A stretch of DNA of 64,000 bases from Streptomyces xinghaiensis S187 (lineage in GTDB: Bacteria > Actinomycetota > Actinomycetes > Streptomycetales > Streptomycetaceae): the NCBI RefSeq assembly GCF_000220705.2, contig NZ_CP023202.1, forward strand, positions 4,928,501 to 4,992,500, given 5' to 3'. The notes below the pieces were generated by a model that did no database searches, had not been told where the DNA came from, and worked only from the letters and a program-made list of their open reading frames with translations. Position numbers and translations under genes: made by a program. Positions within the stretch are counted from its first letter, which is position 1. The number at the start of each line of letters is the position of its first letter. Positions 36,711 through 45,279 of the stretch are shown piece after piece.

Positions 36711-37074
36711 GGTGGTGTTCCTTCGCTGTCGACGAGGGTGCGAGGCGGCCGTGAGGCGCGGACCGGTCGCCGGCCCGGCTGCGGTGGGCCGAGAGCGCGC
36801 GTACCCGGCTCCCCCGCGCGCATGCCCGGCCCGGCCCCGCTTACCCCCGGACACCGCGGTCCAAGCCTCCAACTCGCCCGCGGGACCGGCCGATACGGCT
36901 GCGCGTGAGACGTGTCACAGAGCCGCCCACCGGGCGGCCGGGCCCGGTTCACCGGGCGGAACGGGGGAAGGAACGGGCGTGCCGCGGTGCCGGCGCGGAC
37001 GGTGTGGTTGCGCCGGGCCCCGGCGGGTACCGGAGCGTCCCGCGCCCCGTCCTCTTCCGACCGCAAGGATGCCC
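36711..37074. other. Gap between the small minus-strand gene and ctaD
   Basis: Very G+C-rich. It should hold the promoters of both genes, but no clear -35/-10, DevR-like box or stable ORF was found. Confidence 0.4.
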
Positions 37075-38868
37075 ATGGCGACCTCCACCGAGCCCGTGAC
37101 CCCCGCGCCGCGGCGCCGCCGCAGTCGCGGAGCGGTGGTCGTGAGCTGGCTGACGACGACCGACCACAAGAAGATCGGCCACCTCTACCTGATCACCTCG
37201 TTCGTCTTCTTCCTCCTCGGCGGCGTGCTCGCCCTGGCGGTACGCGCGGAACTCGCCCGCCCCGGGCTGCAGTTGCTGACCAACGAGCAGTACAACCAGG
37301 CGTTCACGCTGCACGGCACGGTGATGCTGCTGCTCTTCGCCACCCCGACCTTCGCCGGTTTCGCCAACGCGATCATGCCGCTCCAGATCGGCTCGCCCGA
37401 TGTGGCCTTCCCCCGGCTGAACATGCTGTCGTACTGGCTGTTCCTCTTCGGCGGCCTCATCGTCGTCGGCTCCCTGCTGGTCAGCAGCGGCGCCGCCGAC
37501 TTCGGCTGGACCTCCTACACCCCGCTCAGCCGCCGGGAGCACAGCCCGGGCACGGGGGCCGACATGTGGGTGCTGGGGCTGGCGCTGGGCGGCTTCGGCA
37601 CCATCCTCGGTGCCGTCAACTTCATCACCACGATCATCTGCCTGCGCGCGCCCGGCATGACGATGTTCCGGATGCCGGTCTTCACCTGGAACGTGCTGCT
37701 CACCTCCGTCCTGGTGCTCATCGCCTTCCCCGTCCTGGCCGCCGCTCTGCTGGCCCTGGCCTCCGACCGGGTCTTCGGCTCCCACATCTTCTCCGCCGAG
37801 AACGGCGGCCCGCTGCTCTGGCAGCATCTGTTCTGGTTCTTCGGGCACCCCGAGGTCTACATCCTGGCGCTGCCGTTCTTCGGAGTGGTCACCGAGATCA
37901 TCCCGGTGTTCTCCCGCAAACCCGTATTCGGCTACATCGGCCTCGTCGGCGCGACCCTCGCCATCACCGGTCTGTCCGTGGCCGTCTGGGCCCACCACAT
38001 GTTCGCCACCGGCGCGGTGCTGCTGCCGTTCTTCGCCTTCATGTCCTTCCTCATCGCTGTGCCCACCGGCGTGAAGTTCTTCAACTGGATCGGCACGATG
38101 TGGAAGGGCTCGCTCTCCTTCGAGACGCCGATGCTGTGGGCGCTCGGCTTCATGACGACCTTCCTCTTCGGCGGGCTGACGGGCGTGCTGCTCGCCTCCC
38201 CGCCGCTGGACTTCCACGTCCACGACAGCTACTTCGTCGTCGCCCACTTCCACTACGTGCTTTTCGGCACCATCGTCTTCGCGATGTTCGGCGGCTTCTT
38301 CTTCTGGTGGCCGAAGATGACCGGCACGATGCTCGACGAACGGCTCGGTAAGATCCAGTTCTGGACGCTGTTCACGGGCTTCCACGCCACCTTCCTCGTC
38401 CAGCACTGGCTGGGCGCCGAGGGCATGCCGCGCCGCTACGCCGACTACCTCGCCGCCGACGGCTTCACCCTGCTCAACACCGTCTCCACCATCGGCGCGT
38501 TCCTGCTCGGCCTGTCCACCCTGCCCTTCCTCTACAACGTCTGGAGGACGGCGAAGTACGGCCCGAGGGTGGAGATCGACGACCCGTGGGGCTACGGGCG
38601 CTCACTGGAGTGGGCGACCTCCTGCCCGCCGCCCCGGCACAACTTCCTCACCCTGCCGCGGATCCGCTCCGAGTCCCCGGCCTTCGACCTGCACCATCCG
38701 GAGACGGCGGCCGCCGACCAGGCGGAGCACACGGGCCGCCGGGACCTGCTCGACGCGGAGGAGGGCACGGGCGGCACCGGACTCCGGGCCGGACGTCCGG
38801 CGGACGGCGGGCAGGACGGCGGGCAGGACGGCGGACGGGACGGCGGACAGGACGGCGGGCGGGGCTGA
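37075..38868 (+). CDS. ctaD: Cytochrome c oxidase subunit I (orphan paralogue)
   Basis: ATG 37075 (6 nt after AAGG) gives 597 residues with 12 membrane helices expected. The metal ligands are visible: haem a His in 'FTLHGTVMLLLF', the CuB/Tyr crosslink in 'WFFGHPEVYIL', the His pair in 'VWAHHMFATG', and the haem ligands in 'VVAHFHYVLFG'. It catalyses the four-electron reduction of oxygen in the cytoplasmic membrane together with subunits II-IV, none of which is adjacent. An orphan CtaD in a hypoxia island is typical of Streptomyces. The last 20 or so residues are a low-complexity tandem of GGQD/GGRD units. Confidence 0.92.
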   Translation: MATSTEPVTPAPRRRRSRGAVVVSWLTTTDHKKIGHLYLITSFVFFLLGGVLALAVRAELARPGLQLLTNEQYNQAFTLHGTVMLLLFATPTFAGFANAIMPLQIGSPDVAFPRLNMLSYWLFLFGGLIVVGSLLVSSGAADFGWTSYTPLSRREHSPGTGADMWVLGLALGGFGTILGAVNFITTIICLRAPGMTMFRMPVFTWNVLLTSVLVLIAFPVLAAALLALASDRVFGSHIFSAENGGPLLWQHLFWFFGHPEVYILALPFFGVVTEIIPVFSRKPVFGYIGLVGATLAITGLSVAVWAHHMFATGAVLLPFFAFMSFLIAVPTGVKFFNWIGTMWKGSLSFETPMLWALGFMTTFLFGGLTGVLLASPPLDFHVHDSYFVVAHFHYVLFGTIVFAMFGGFFFWWPKMTGTMLDERLGKIQFWTLFTGFHATFLVQHWLGAEGMPRRYADYLAADGFTLLNTVSTIGAFLLGLSTLPFLYNVWRTAKYGPRVEIDDPWGYGRSLEWATSCPPPRHNFLTLPRIRSESPAFDLHHPETAAADQAEHTGRRDLLDAEEGTGGTGLRAGRPADGGQDGGQDGGRDGGQDGGRG

Positions 38869-38926
38869 AGGGCACCGCGCGGGGGAGGGCCGCGGCGGTC
38901 CGGCGGCGATCCGGTGGACATGCCGT

Positions 38927-38951
38927 GTTTGGCCGGGAACCCCACGGTTAC
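38927..38951 (+). promoter_or_regulatory. Possible SigB-type promoter before the SPW gene
   Basis: GTTT (38927-38930), a 15-bp spacer and GGTTAC (38946-38951) resemble the stress-sigma consensus of Streptomyces (GNNTN14-16GGGTAY), with one mismatch. It lies about 48 bp before the GTG start. Confidence 0.4.
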
Positions 38952-38998
38952 GTCGTGAGTAGTAGGCACTCCAGACGAAAGGGAAGGAGGGGTTCCAG

Positions 38999-39436
38999 GT
39001 GACTGCACAGACGTCGTCGAGCATCGCCCAGCACCCCGACATCGTGGCCCTGCAGGCCCAGTCCGAACGGGCGGTGGCCTCACCGGCCGCTCAGGCGGTC
39101 GAGGCCCTGAGCCTGCTGACCGGTCTCTTCATCGCCGCCTCGCCCTGGATCGTGGGATTCAGCGGCCTGACGGCGCTGGCGGTGACCAACCTCATCACGG
39201 GTCTGGCCTTCGTCCTCCTGGCGCGCGGTATGGGCGGCGACGCCTACGACCGCACGCACGGCATGAGCTGGGCCATGGCCGGTATCGGTCTGTGGACCGT
39301 CGTCGCACCCTGGGTCATCGTCGGAGACGTGTCGACGACCAGGACCCTCACGACCAACATCATCGCCGGTGGTGTCGCGGCCCTGCTGGCCTTCGCCACC
39401 GCGGCCATGGCGGGACGCGGCCGGCGGCGCACGTGA
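38999..39436 (+). CDS. SPW-repeat membrane protein
   Basis: GTG 38999, with GGAGG about 9 nt upstream; 145 residues. Four membrane helices carry two copies of the Ser/Ala-Pro-Trp motif: 'IAASPWIVGFSG' and 'TVVAPWVIVGD'. SPW-repeat proteins are small membrane proteins of unknown function found in stress-related operons of actinobacteria. It closes the dormancy island, and a stress-type promoter may drive it. Confidence 0.82.
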   Translation: MTAQTSSSIAQHPDIVALQAQSERAVASPAAQAVEALSLLTGLFIAASPWIVGFSGLTALAVTNLITGLAFVLLARGMGGDAYDRTHGMSWAMAGIGLWTVVAPWVIVGDVSTTRTLTTNIIAGGVAALLAFATAAMAGRGRRRT

Positions 39437-39513
39437 GTGAACCGGCGGCCTGATCGGCCCCGGGTCCCCGGCCCGTGCCGGGCCCCTTCCCGATCGAACG
39501 GCTGAACGTCCTC

Positions 39514-39542
39514 GGGGCGTGGCGCTCACGGCGTCACGCCCC
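39514..39542. other. Inverted repeat GGGGCGTG/CACGCCCC
   Basis: 8-bp arms (39514-39521, 39535-39542) with a 13-bp spacer in the 39437-39738 gap. It could be a terminator for the SPW gene or an operator for the phosphatase gene. A GGCC-rich hairpin at about 39465-39490 is the likelier terminator. Nothing else is seen in this gap. Confidence 0.4.
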
Positions 39543-39738
39543 TTGACGCGTGCCCGCCACCTCGCCCGGCGCGGGGGGCGACCTTGCGGGCCGCGACTCG
39601 TCCGTCTGGTGGCGGCCGGCTGGCCGGGGCGCCCGGCGGGCGTGACATTGAAACCCGGGGACCCGTCGCGGTGCGGTCCCCGGGCGCGGGGAGCCCGGTG
39701 GCGCGGAGGCCGGAAGGACGAGAGGGCGGCACGGGCGA

Positions 39739-40929
39739 ATGAACGACGGCAGCGACGAGGACCCCTGGGAACGCCTCCGCGCCACCGGACGGTTCAGCAG
39801 CGCTCCGTGGGTGGTGCCCTACGGACTGATCCTGGCCGGGGTCGTCATCAACCTGATGGTGCCCCGGGGCACCACGGTATCCGCCACCTACGCCGCCGCG
39901 CCGCTGGCCGCCGCGGCCTTGTGGACCCTGCGCGGCACGCTGGCCGTGTCGGCCGTCGCGGTGGCGGTGATGTCGCTGAACGCCTTCTGGTGGGACAGGC
40001 TGAGCACGACCGAGGCCCTGATCCGGCTGACCACGGTCGTCTTCGTGGCTCTGCTGTCCCTGGCCCTCAACAGCGCCCTGCGGCACAGTGTCATACGGCT
40101 CGCCTCGGCCCGGCAGATCGCCGAGGCGGCGCAGATCGCCGTGCTGCCGACACCACCCGGCCGGATCGGCCACCTGTCCGTCGGGGTGCGCTACGAGGCG
40201 GCGTACACGGGCGCCCGCATCGGCGGCGACCTGTACGCGGTGCAGCGCACGCCGTACGGGATCCGGATGGTCGTGGGCGACGTCCGCGGCAAAGGGCTGT
40301 CGGCCGTGGACGCCGTGACGATCGTGCTCGGTGCCTTCCGGGAGGCGGCGGGGCGGGAGGCGGACCTGGCGGTGGTCGCGGCCTGGATCGAGAACGCGCT
40401 GCGCCGGGAGTCGGAGCAGCGGGCCCGGACGGACCAGGAGACCGAGGAGTTCGTCACGGTCGTCCTGGCGGAGGTCCCGGCCGGTGAGCCGGGCCGGCTG
40501 CGGATCGTCAACCGCGGTCACCCTCCGCCCCTGCTGTTCACGGCGGACGGGACCGTACGGCTGCTGGAGCCGGAATCGTACGCGTTGCCGCTGGGCCTGG
40601 AGGCCCTGGACCGGGAACCGCAAGCCGGCTGGACCGTGGTGCCGTTCCCGCCCGCCGCCACGCTGCTGCTCTACACGGACGGCGTAACGGAGGCCCGCGA
40701 CTCGGCGGGGGTCTTCTACGACCCCGTGGCCCGCCTGCACGGCCGCGTTTTCACGGAGCCGGCCGCCCTCCTCGACACGCTGCTCGAAGACGTCGAGGCG
40801 CACACGGACGGGCGAACGGTCGACGACATGGCCCTCCTGGCCGTCACCCGCGACCCGGACGAACCCCCTCCGGGGGCTCTCCCGTCCTCCCGGGCCGACG
40901 AGGGCTTCGGCCTCCGCCCGAGTCCGTAG
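39739..40929 (+). CDS. Membrane-bound SpoIIE-type PP2C phosphatase
   Basis: 396 residues from ATG 39739. There are three to four membrane helices within residues 25-115 ('WVVPYGLILAGVVINLMV', 'AVAVAVMSLNAFWW', 'VVFVALLSLALNSAL'). A SpoIIE/PP2C catalytic domain follows, with metal-binding 'IGGDLYAV', 'VVGDVRGKGLSAVDAV', 'VNRGHPPPLLF', 'LLLYTDGVTEARD' and 'VDDMALLAV'. Such enzymes remove serine phosphate from anti-anti-sigma factors and so switch stress sigma factors on. No sensory PAS or GAF domain is present, and no partner anti-sigma gene is adjacent. Confidence 0.88.
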   Translation: MNDGSDEDPWERLRATGRFSSAPWVVPYGLILAGVVINLMVPRGTTVSATYAAAPLAAAALWTLRGTLAVSAVAVAVMSLNAFWWDRLSTTEALIRLTTVVFVALLSLALNSALRHSVIRLASARQIAEAAQIAVLPTPPGRIGHLSVGVRYEAAYTGARIGGDLYAVQRTPYGIRMVVGDVRGKGLSAVDAVTIVLGAFREAAGREADLAVVAAWIENALRRESEQRARTDQETEEFVTVVLAEVPAGEPGRLRIVNRGHPPPLLFTADGTVRLLEPESYALPLGLEALDREPQAGWTVVPFPPAATLLLYTDGVTEARDSAGVFYDPVARLHGRVFTEPAALLDTLLEDVEAHTDGRTVDDMALLAVTRDPDEPPPGALPSSRADEGFGLRPSP

Positions 40930-40984
40930 CCGCTGGTGCGGACCCCGGAGCCTGCCCTGACCAGCGCCATGACCTGCTGGAACC

Positions 40985-42253
40985 TCACTTCGTCGAGGTG
41001 CTCCGACCGGGCCGCGGGTCGCCGGTGCCGTCCCCGCCGCGCCCGTCCGCGAGGCTCCCCGTCCCCTCCTCGGCGTCCTGCTCGGCGTCCCGGCCGCGGG
41101 TCCCCGGCAGCGGCTCCGGGGCAGCCGGTTCGGGCAGGGTGCGGAACAGCAGCCAGCTCAGGGCGGGCATCACGATCAGGGGCGTCAGGGCCGTGCGCAG
41201 CGAGGTGGCGTCGGCGATGCGGCCGATGACAGGGCTGGTCAGGCCGCCGACGCCGACCATGAGGCCGAGGGTGACCCCGCCGGCCGTTCCGACGCGCGTG
41301 GGCAGATAGTCCTGGGCGAGCGTGACCTGCAGTGAGAACGGGACGTACAGGCCGATCGAGGCCAGCGCCACGAACAGAAGGACCGCCGGGCCCGGCACGA
41401 ACACCGCCCCGGCGACGGCCGCGACCGTGGCCAGGTACGACATGCTCACCACCGTGACCCGGTCCCAGCGGTGGGCCAGACCGCTGCCGACGACCGTGCC
41501 GACGGCGCCGCCGAGATAGAGCACGACCAGCGCGATCGCGCCGGCCACCGCGCTCCCGCCCGTCTGCCCCCGCACATGGAAGGCGACGAACGTGCTCAAC
41601 CCGACGAACACGACCGACCGGCACCCCACCGCCAGCGACAGCCGGACGAACGACGCCCAGTCGTCCCGCCCTTCCGCGGCTCCCCTTCCGCGGCCGGCCG
41701 ACGGCGCCTCGGCCGCCCCTCGCAGGACCGGCAGCGTCAGCACGCCGCCGACCAGCGCGGGAAGGATCAGCAGCGGGGAGAGCCGCAGCCCTCCCGCGGC
41801 GATCACGGCGGTGACCAGGAGGGGAGCCACCGCGAAACCGATGTTGCCGCCCAGGGAGAACCAGCCCATGGAGCGGTGACTGCCCTTGCTCGCGATCCGG
41901 GCGACCCGCGCGGACTCCGGATGGTAGGCCGCGACCCCGATGCCGGAGAGCGCCACGAACAGCAGCGTGAGGGCATACGAGCCGCCGACCCCGCTCAGGG
42001 CCACCCCGAGGCCGCCGAGGACCGTGCTCGCCGGCAGGAGCCAGGGGACGGGGCGCCGGTCGGTGAGCACGCCGAAGAAGGGCTGCGCCACCGAGGACGT
42101 CAGGCCGGCCGCGAGGACGATGCCCGAGGCGGCGGCGTAGGTGTAGGCACGCTCGGCGACGAAGAACGGGATCAGGGCCGCGACGGCGCCCTGATAGACG
42201 TCCACACAGGCGTGTCCGGCCGACAGCAGAACGATCGGCTTGTTCCGTGGCAT
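40985..42253 (-). CDS. MFS transporter, fosmidomycin-resistance (Fsr)-like
   Basis: ATG 42253 is preferred ('MPRNKPIVLLSAGHACVDVYQ'); 422 residues with 12 hydrophobic segments. The first helix with 'GHACVDVYQGAVAALIPFF', the loop 'GVLTDRRPVPWLLP' and 'GIGVAAYHPESARVAR' are characteristic of the Fsr branch of the major facilitator superfamily. These are proton-driven exporters in the inner membrane. The C-terminal 50 residues are charged and low-complexity. It is divergent from an AraC regulator 54 bp away, which probably controls it. Confidence 0.86.
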   Translation of the reverse strand: MPRNKPIVLLSAGHACVDVYQGAVAALIPFFVAERAYTYAAASGIVLAAGLTSSVAQPFFGVLTDRRPVPWLLPASTVLGGLGVALSGVGGSYALTLLFVALSGIGVAAYHPESARVARIASKGSHRSMGWFSLGGNIGFAVAPLLVTAVIAAGGLRLSPLLILPALVGGVLTLPVLRGAAEAPSAGRGRGAAEGRDDWASFVRLSLAVGCRSVVFVGLSTFVAFHVRGQTGGSAVAGAIALVVLYLGGAVGTVVGSGLAHRWDRVTVVSMSYLATVAAVAGAVFVPGPAVLLFVALASIGLYVPFSLQVTLAQDYLPTRVGTAGGVTLGLMVGVGGLTSPVIGRIADATSLRTALTPLIVMPALSWLLFRTLPEPAAPEPLPGTRGRDAEQDAEEGTGSLADGRGGDGTGDPRPGRSTSTK

Positions 42254-42307
42254 GGCGTCATGGTGGTGCGTAGGCGCCCTGTCGAACTTCCGATAATCTG
42301 CCATTCA

Positions 42308-43075
42308 ATGACGGAGATCCGCCACGAGTCGGTGGCGCCGACCAGCGCCCGCCGCCTGGCCCCGGGCGCAGGGATCGATGCCCACCGGCACGACGACCAC
42401 CAACTCGTCTACGCGGGCCGGGGCGCGCTCGCCGTCACCACGAGCGCCGGCTCATGGACGGCTCCGGCCACCCGGGCGATCTGGGTGCCGGCCGGCACGG
42501 TGCACTCCCACCAGGCGCACGGGGAGCTCGAACTGCACCTGATCGGCCTTCCCGCGGACACCAACCCCCTTGCCCTCGACCGGCCCACCGTGCTGAGCGT
42601 CGGTCCCCTGCTGCGGGAACTGATCCTCGCCTGCACTCGGGACCCGGCGGACGACAGCCCGGAACACCGGCGCCTGCGCGCCGTCCTGTGCGACCAGCTG
42701 CGCGTCTGCCCCCAGCAGCCGCCGCACGTGCCGGCGCCGACCGCACCGCAACTCAAGGCGCTGTGCGAGATCCTGCACGCCGACCCGGCCGACAACCGCA
42801 CCCTGGCGGCCCTGGGCAGGCAGGTCGGCGCCGGCGACCGCACGCTGTCACGGCTGTTCAGGGCCGATCTCGGCATGACGTTCCCGCAGTGGCGCACGCA
42901 ACTGCGGCTCTCCCACGCCCTCGTGCTGCTGGCGGAGGACACGCCGGTGACGGTGGTGGCGCACCGCTGCGGCTGGTCCTCGGCGAGCGCGTTCATCGAC
43001 GTCTTCCGCCGCGCCTTCGGCCATACACCGGGCCGCGCCGCTGACGCGGGACGGGCGGCGGGACGGGCGGGGTAG
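42308..43075 (+). CDS. AraC-family transcriptional regulator
   Basis: 255 residues from ATG 42308. The N-terminal cupin ligand-binding domain has 'IDAHRHDDHQLVYAGRGAL' and 'WVPAGTVHSHQAHG'. The C-terminal double HTH has 'RTLAALGRQVGAGDRTLSRLF' and 'VAHRCGWSSASAFIDVFRRAFGHTPG'. This is the arrangement of AraC regulators paired with exporters. The two genes share a 54-bp gap, so a single operator could control both. Confidence 0.88.
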   Translation: MTEIRHESVAPTSARRLAPGAGIDAHRHDDHQLVYAGRGALAVTTSAGSWTAPATRAIWVPAGTVHSHQAHGELELHLIGLPADTNPLALDRPTVLSVGPLLRELILACTRDPADDSPEHRRLRAVLCDQLRVCPQQPPHVPAPTAPQLKALCEILHADPADNRTLAALGRQVGAGDRTLSRLFRADLGMTFPQWRTQLRLSHALVLLAEDTPVTVVAHRCGWSSASAFIDVFRRAFGHTPGRAADAGRAAGRAG

Positions 43076-43189
43076 GGCCGCCCCGCGGCCCCGTCGGCAC
43101 TCCCGCTCCGGCGGAGCACTGAACTCCGGAAGGCTGGTACCTGCGGACTGAGCTGTGGGAATGTGGCCCAGTCGGCGCTGGGCCGATGG

Positions 43190-43262
43190 CGCCCCCGGCA
43201 GGACTCGAACCTGCGGCCAAGTGCTTAGAAGGCACCTGCTCTATCCACTGAGCTACGGGGGC
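43190..43262 (-). tRNA. tRNA-Arg (anticodon TCT)
   Basis: A 73-nt cloverleaf on the minus strand. The acceptor stem is GCCCCCG/CGGGGGC and the D-arm contains GCTCAGTGGATAGAGC. The anticodon stem GTGC/GCAC holds the loop CTTCTAA (TCT, reading AGA). The T-arm is GCAGGTTCGAGTCCTGC. The discriminator base is G; CCA is not encoded. Confidence 0.95.
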
Positions 43263-43612
43263 CGGATGGCGGCCTCGGTGGCCTGGAGCCCCGGTGCCAG
43301 CGGGTCCGACCGCTGCGGGCGGTGGTGCCGGTGCCCGGAGATCGGTGGACCGTGGCCTTGCCGGGACAAGGATAGGGCTCCGTGCACCTCGTCCCGCTTG
43401 CTTCACCTCCGTGACACCTTGTGGAGGTTCGGTGAAGCGCATCCGATAATCGCAGGCAGGTGCGAATCCCGCATCGCTTTTCACGCCTCAACCGTCGGGT
43501 GTTGTGCACTCGTTATGCCTGACCCCCGGGGGTCACAGCCGTATCACGATCTACCGGCGCGCAGGACCGCCATACGCTTCAAAAACCTACTAAAAACGGG
43601 CATTCTTCGCAT
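43263..43612. other. Upstream region of the dynamin operon
   Basis: No gene is seen. Its G+C is lower than the surroundings from 43400 to 43610. A split inverted repeat (TTCACCTCC near 43400, GGAGG...GGTGAA near 43422-43436) and an A-rich run (43580-43597) make it the likely promoter region. I could not assign a sigma factor. Confidence 0.45.
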
Positions 43613-45274
43613 GTGGCGACTTTGGATGCACAGCCCCGACTGCTCGACGCACTGTCCGCCTTGCGCGACCGTGTCGCCGCCCTGCGCTTCCCGCTGGCCC
43701 TCCCCGGAGCCGTGCGGGCCCGGCAGAACCGGGCGGAGCTGCTGGCGCAGCTGGACGACTACCTCTTCCCCCGGCTCAGAGCCCCCGAGGCGCCCCTCCT
43801 CGCCGTCGTCGGCGGTTCGACGGGCGCCGGCAAGTCCACTCTCGTCAACTCCCTCGTGCGACGGCCCGTCAGCCCCGCCGGAGTGCTGCGGCCCACCACC
43901 CGCGTCCCCGTGCTCGTCTGCCATCCCGAGGACCACCACTGGTTCGCGGGCCGGCGGGTGCTCCCCGATCTGGTGCGGGCCCGCGCGGTGCGGCAGGAGG
44001 CCGTGGCACGGAGCGGGCTCCTGCCGTACGCCCACGACCTGTTCGCCGACGAGCTGGAGGAGATCGATGACGGGGAACGCGGTGCGGAGACCGCTCTCCG
44101 CGTCGAGACCGCGAGCAGCATCCCGCCCGGCCTGGCCCTGCTCGACGCCCCCGACATCGACTCCCTCGTCGTCCGCAACCGCGAACTCGCGGCCCAGCTG
44201 ATCTGCGCGGCCGACATCTGGGTGCTCGTCACCACCGCCACCCGCTACGCCGACGCGGTGCCCTGGCATCTGCTGCGCTCGGCCAAGGAGTACGACGCGA
44301 CGCTCGTCACCGTGCTCGACCGGGTGCCGCATCAGGTCGTCGCGGACGTCTCCCGGCAGTACGGCTCGCTGCTCGACAAGGCCGGGCTCCGCGACGTCCC
44401 CCGCTTCACCATCCCGGAGCTCCCCGAGTCGGCCGGTGACGGCGGTGGGCTGCTGCCCGCCAGCGCCGTGGCCGGGCTCCGCGACTGGCTCGCCCAGCGC
44501 GCGCAGGATCCCGCCGCCCGGACCGTCGCCGCCACCCGGACGGTGAACGGCGTGCTCGCCTCCCTGGACGTCCGGGTGCCCGCCCTGGCCGCGGCCGCCG
44601 CCGCGCAGCACTCCGCCGCCGTCCGGCTGTCCCAGTGCGTCGAACAGGCTTATGACGAGGCCGCGGCGCGGGCGCGGGGTGAGCTGGCCGCCGGAGCGGT
44701 CCTCGCCGGTGACGCCCTCGCCCGCTGGCGCGGCTACCCCTGGCACAGCGGCCCCGGGGAACTCCTGGAGGCCTGCTCCGACAGCCTCGCCGCACACCTG
44801 TGCTGCGCCGTCATCCACGCCGACGAACGCTTGCGCGAGAACTGGCGGCGCGACCGGGCCGCCGGAGCCGGTCCGCTCCCCGAGATGACCGCCCGTGCGG
44901 CCGGCTCCGCCGACCGGATCGGCGTGGCCGTACGGCGCTGGTCCCGCTGCGTCGAGGAACTGGCCGAGGAGGAAGCCGCCCTGGTGGAGCGTCCGGGCAC
45001 CGCCGACCCCGAGCATGTGGCCGCGCTGCTGGCCGTCGCGCTCCTCGGCGGCGGCCGGTCCCGTACGGCGGCGGACCGGCTCGCCCGGATGCTGGGCGAC
45101 GACGCGGCCGCCCGGCTGCGCGGCCGGGGGGAGCAACTCCTCACCGAGTGCGGGGAACGCACCCTGCACGGCGAACGCGACCGGCGGCTGGCACCGCTCG
45201 ACGAACTCCACCTGGCACCCGGTCACCAGGCCGGCCTGATCGCCGCGTTGTCCGTACTGCAGAAGGAGAGGTGA
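43613..45274 (+). CDS. Dynamin-like GTPase (first of pair)
   Basis: GTG 43613 gives 553 residues. The P-loop is 'VVGGSTGAGKSTLVNSL' (about residue 64-80). Switch sequence 'LLDAPDIDSL' and a nucleotide-specificity stretch 'VLDRVPHQ' follow. The rest is helical with Ala/Arg-rich stalk-like regions and no membrane helix. It is followed at once by a second, larger GTPase gene and then ssbB. In Streptomyces such adjacent dynamins (DynA/DynB) act at sporulation septa; this pair has the same adjacency, so that role is likely, though I cannot assign A and B with certainty. No strong ribosome binding site precedes the GTG. Confidence 0.8.
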   Translation: MATLDAQPRLLDALSALRDRVAALRFPLALPGAVRARQNRAELLAQLDDYLFPRLRAPEAPLLAVVGGSTGAGKSTLVNSLVRRPVSPAGVLRPTTRVPVLVCHPEDHHWFAGRRVLPDLVRARAVRQEAVARSGLLPYAHDLFADELEEIDDGERGAETALRVETASSIPPGLALLDAPDIDSLVVRNRELAAQLICAADIWVLVTTATRYADAVPWHLLRSAKEYDATLVTVLDRVPHQVVADVSRQYGSLLDKAGLRDVPRFTIPELPESAGDGGGLLPASAVAGLRDWLAQRAQDPAARTVAATRTVNGVLASLDVRVPALAAAAAAQHSAAVRLSQCVEQAYDEAAARARGELAAGAVLAGDALARWRGYPWHSGPGELLEACSDSLAAHLCCAVIHADERLRENWRRDRAAGAGPLPEMTARAAGSADRIGVAVRRWSRCVEELAEEEAALVERPGTADPEHVAALLAVALLGGGRSRTAADRLARMLGDDAAARLRGRGEQLLTECGERTLHGERDRRLAPLDELHLAPGHQAGLIAALSVLQKER

Positions 45275-45279
45275 CCGGC

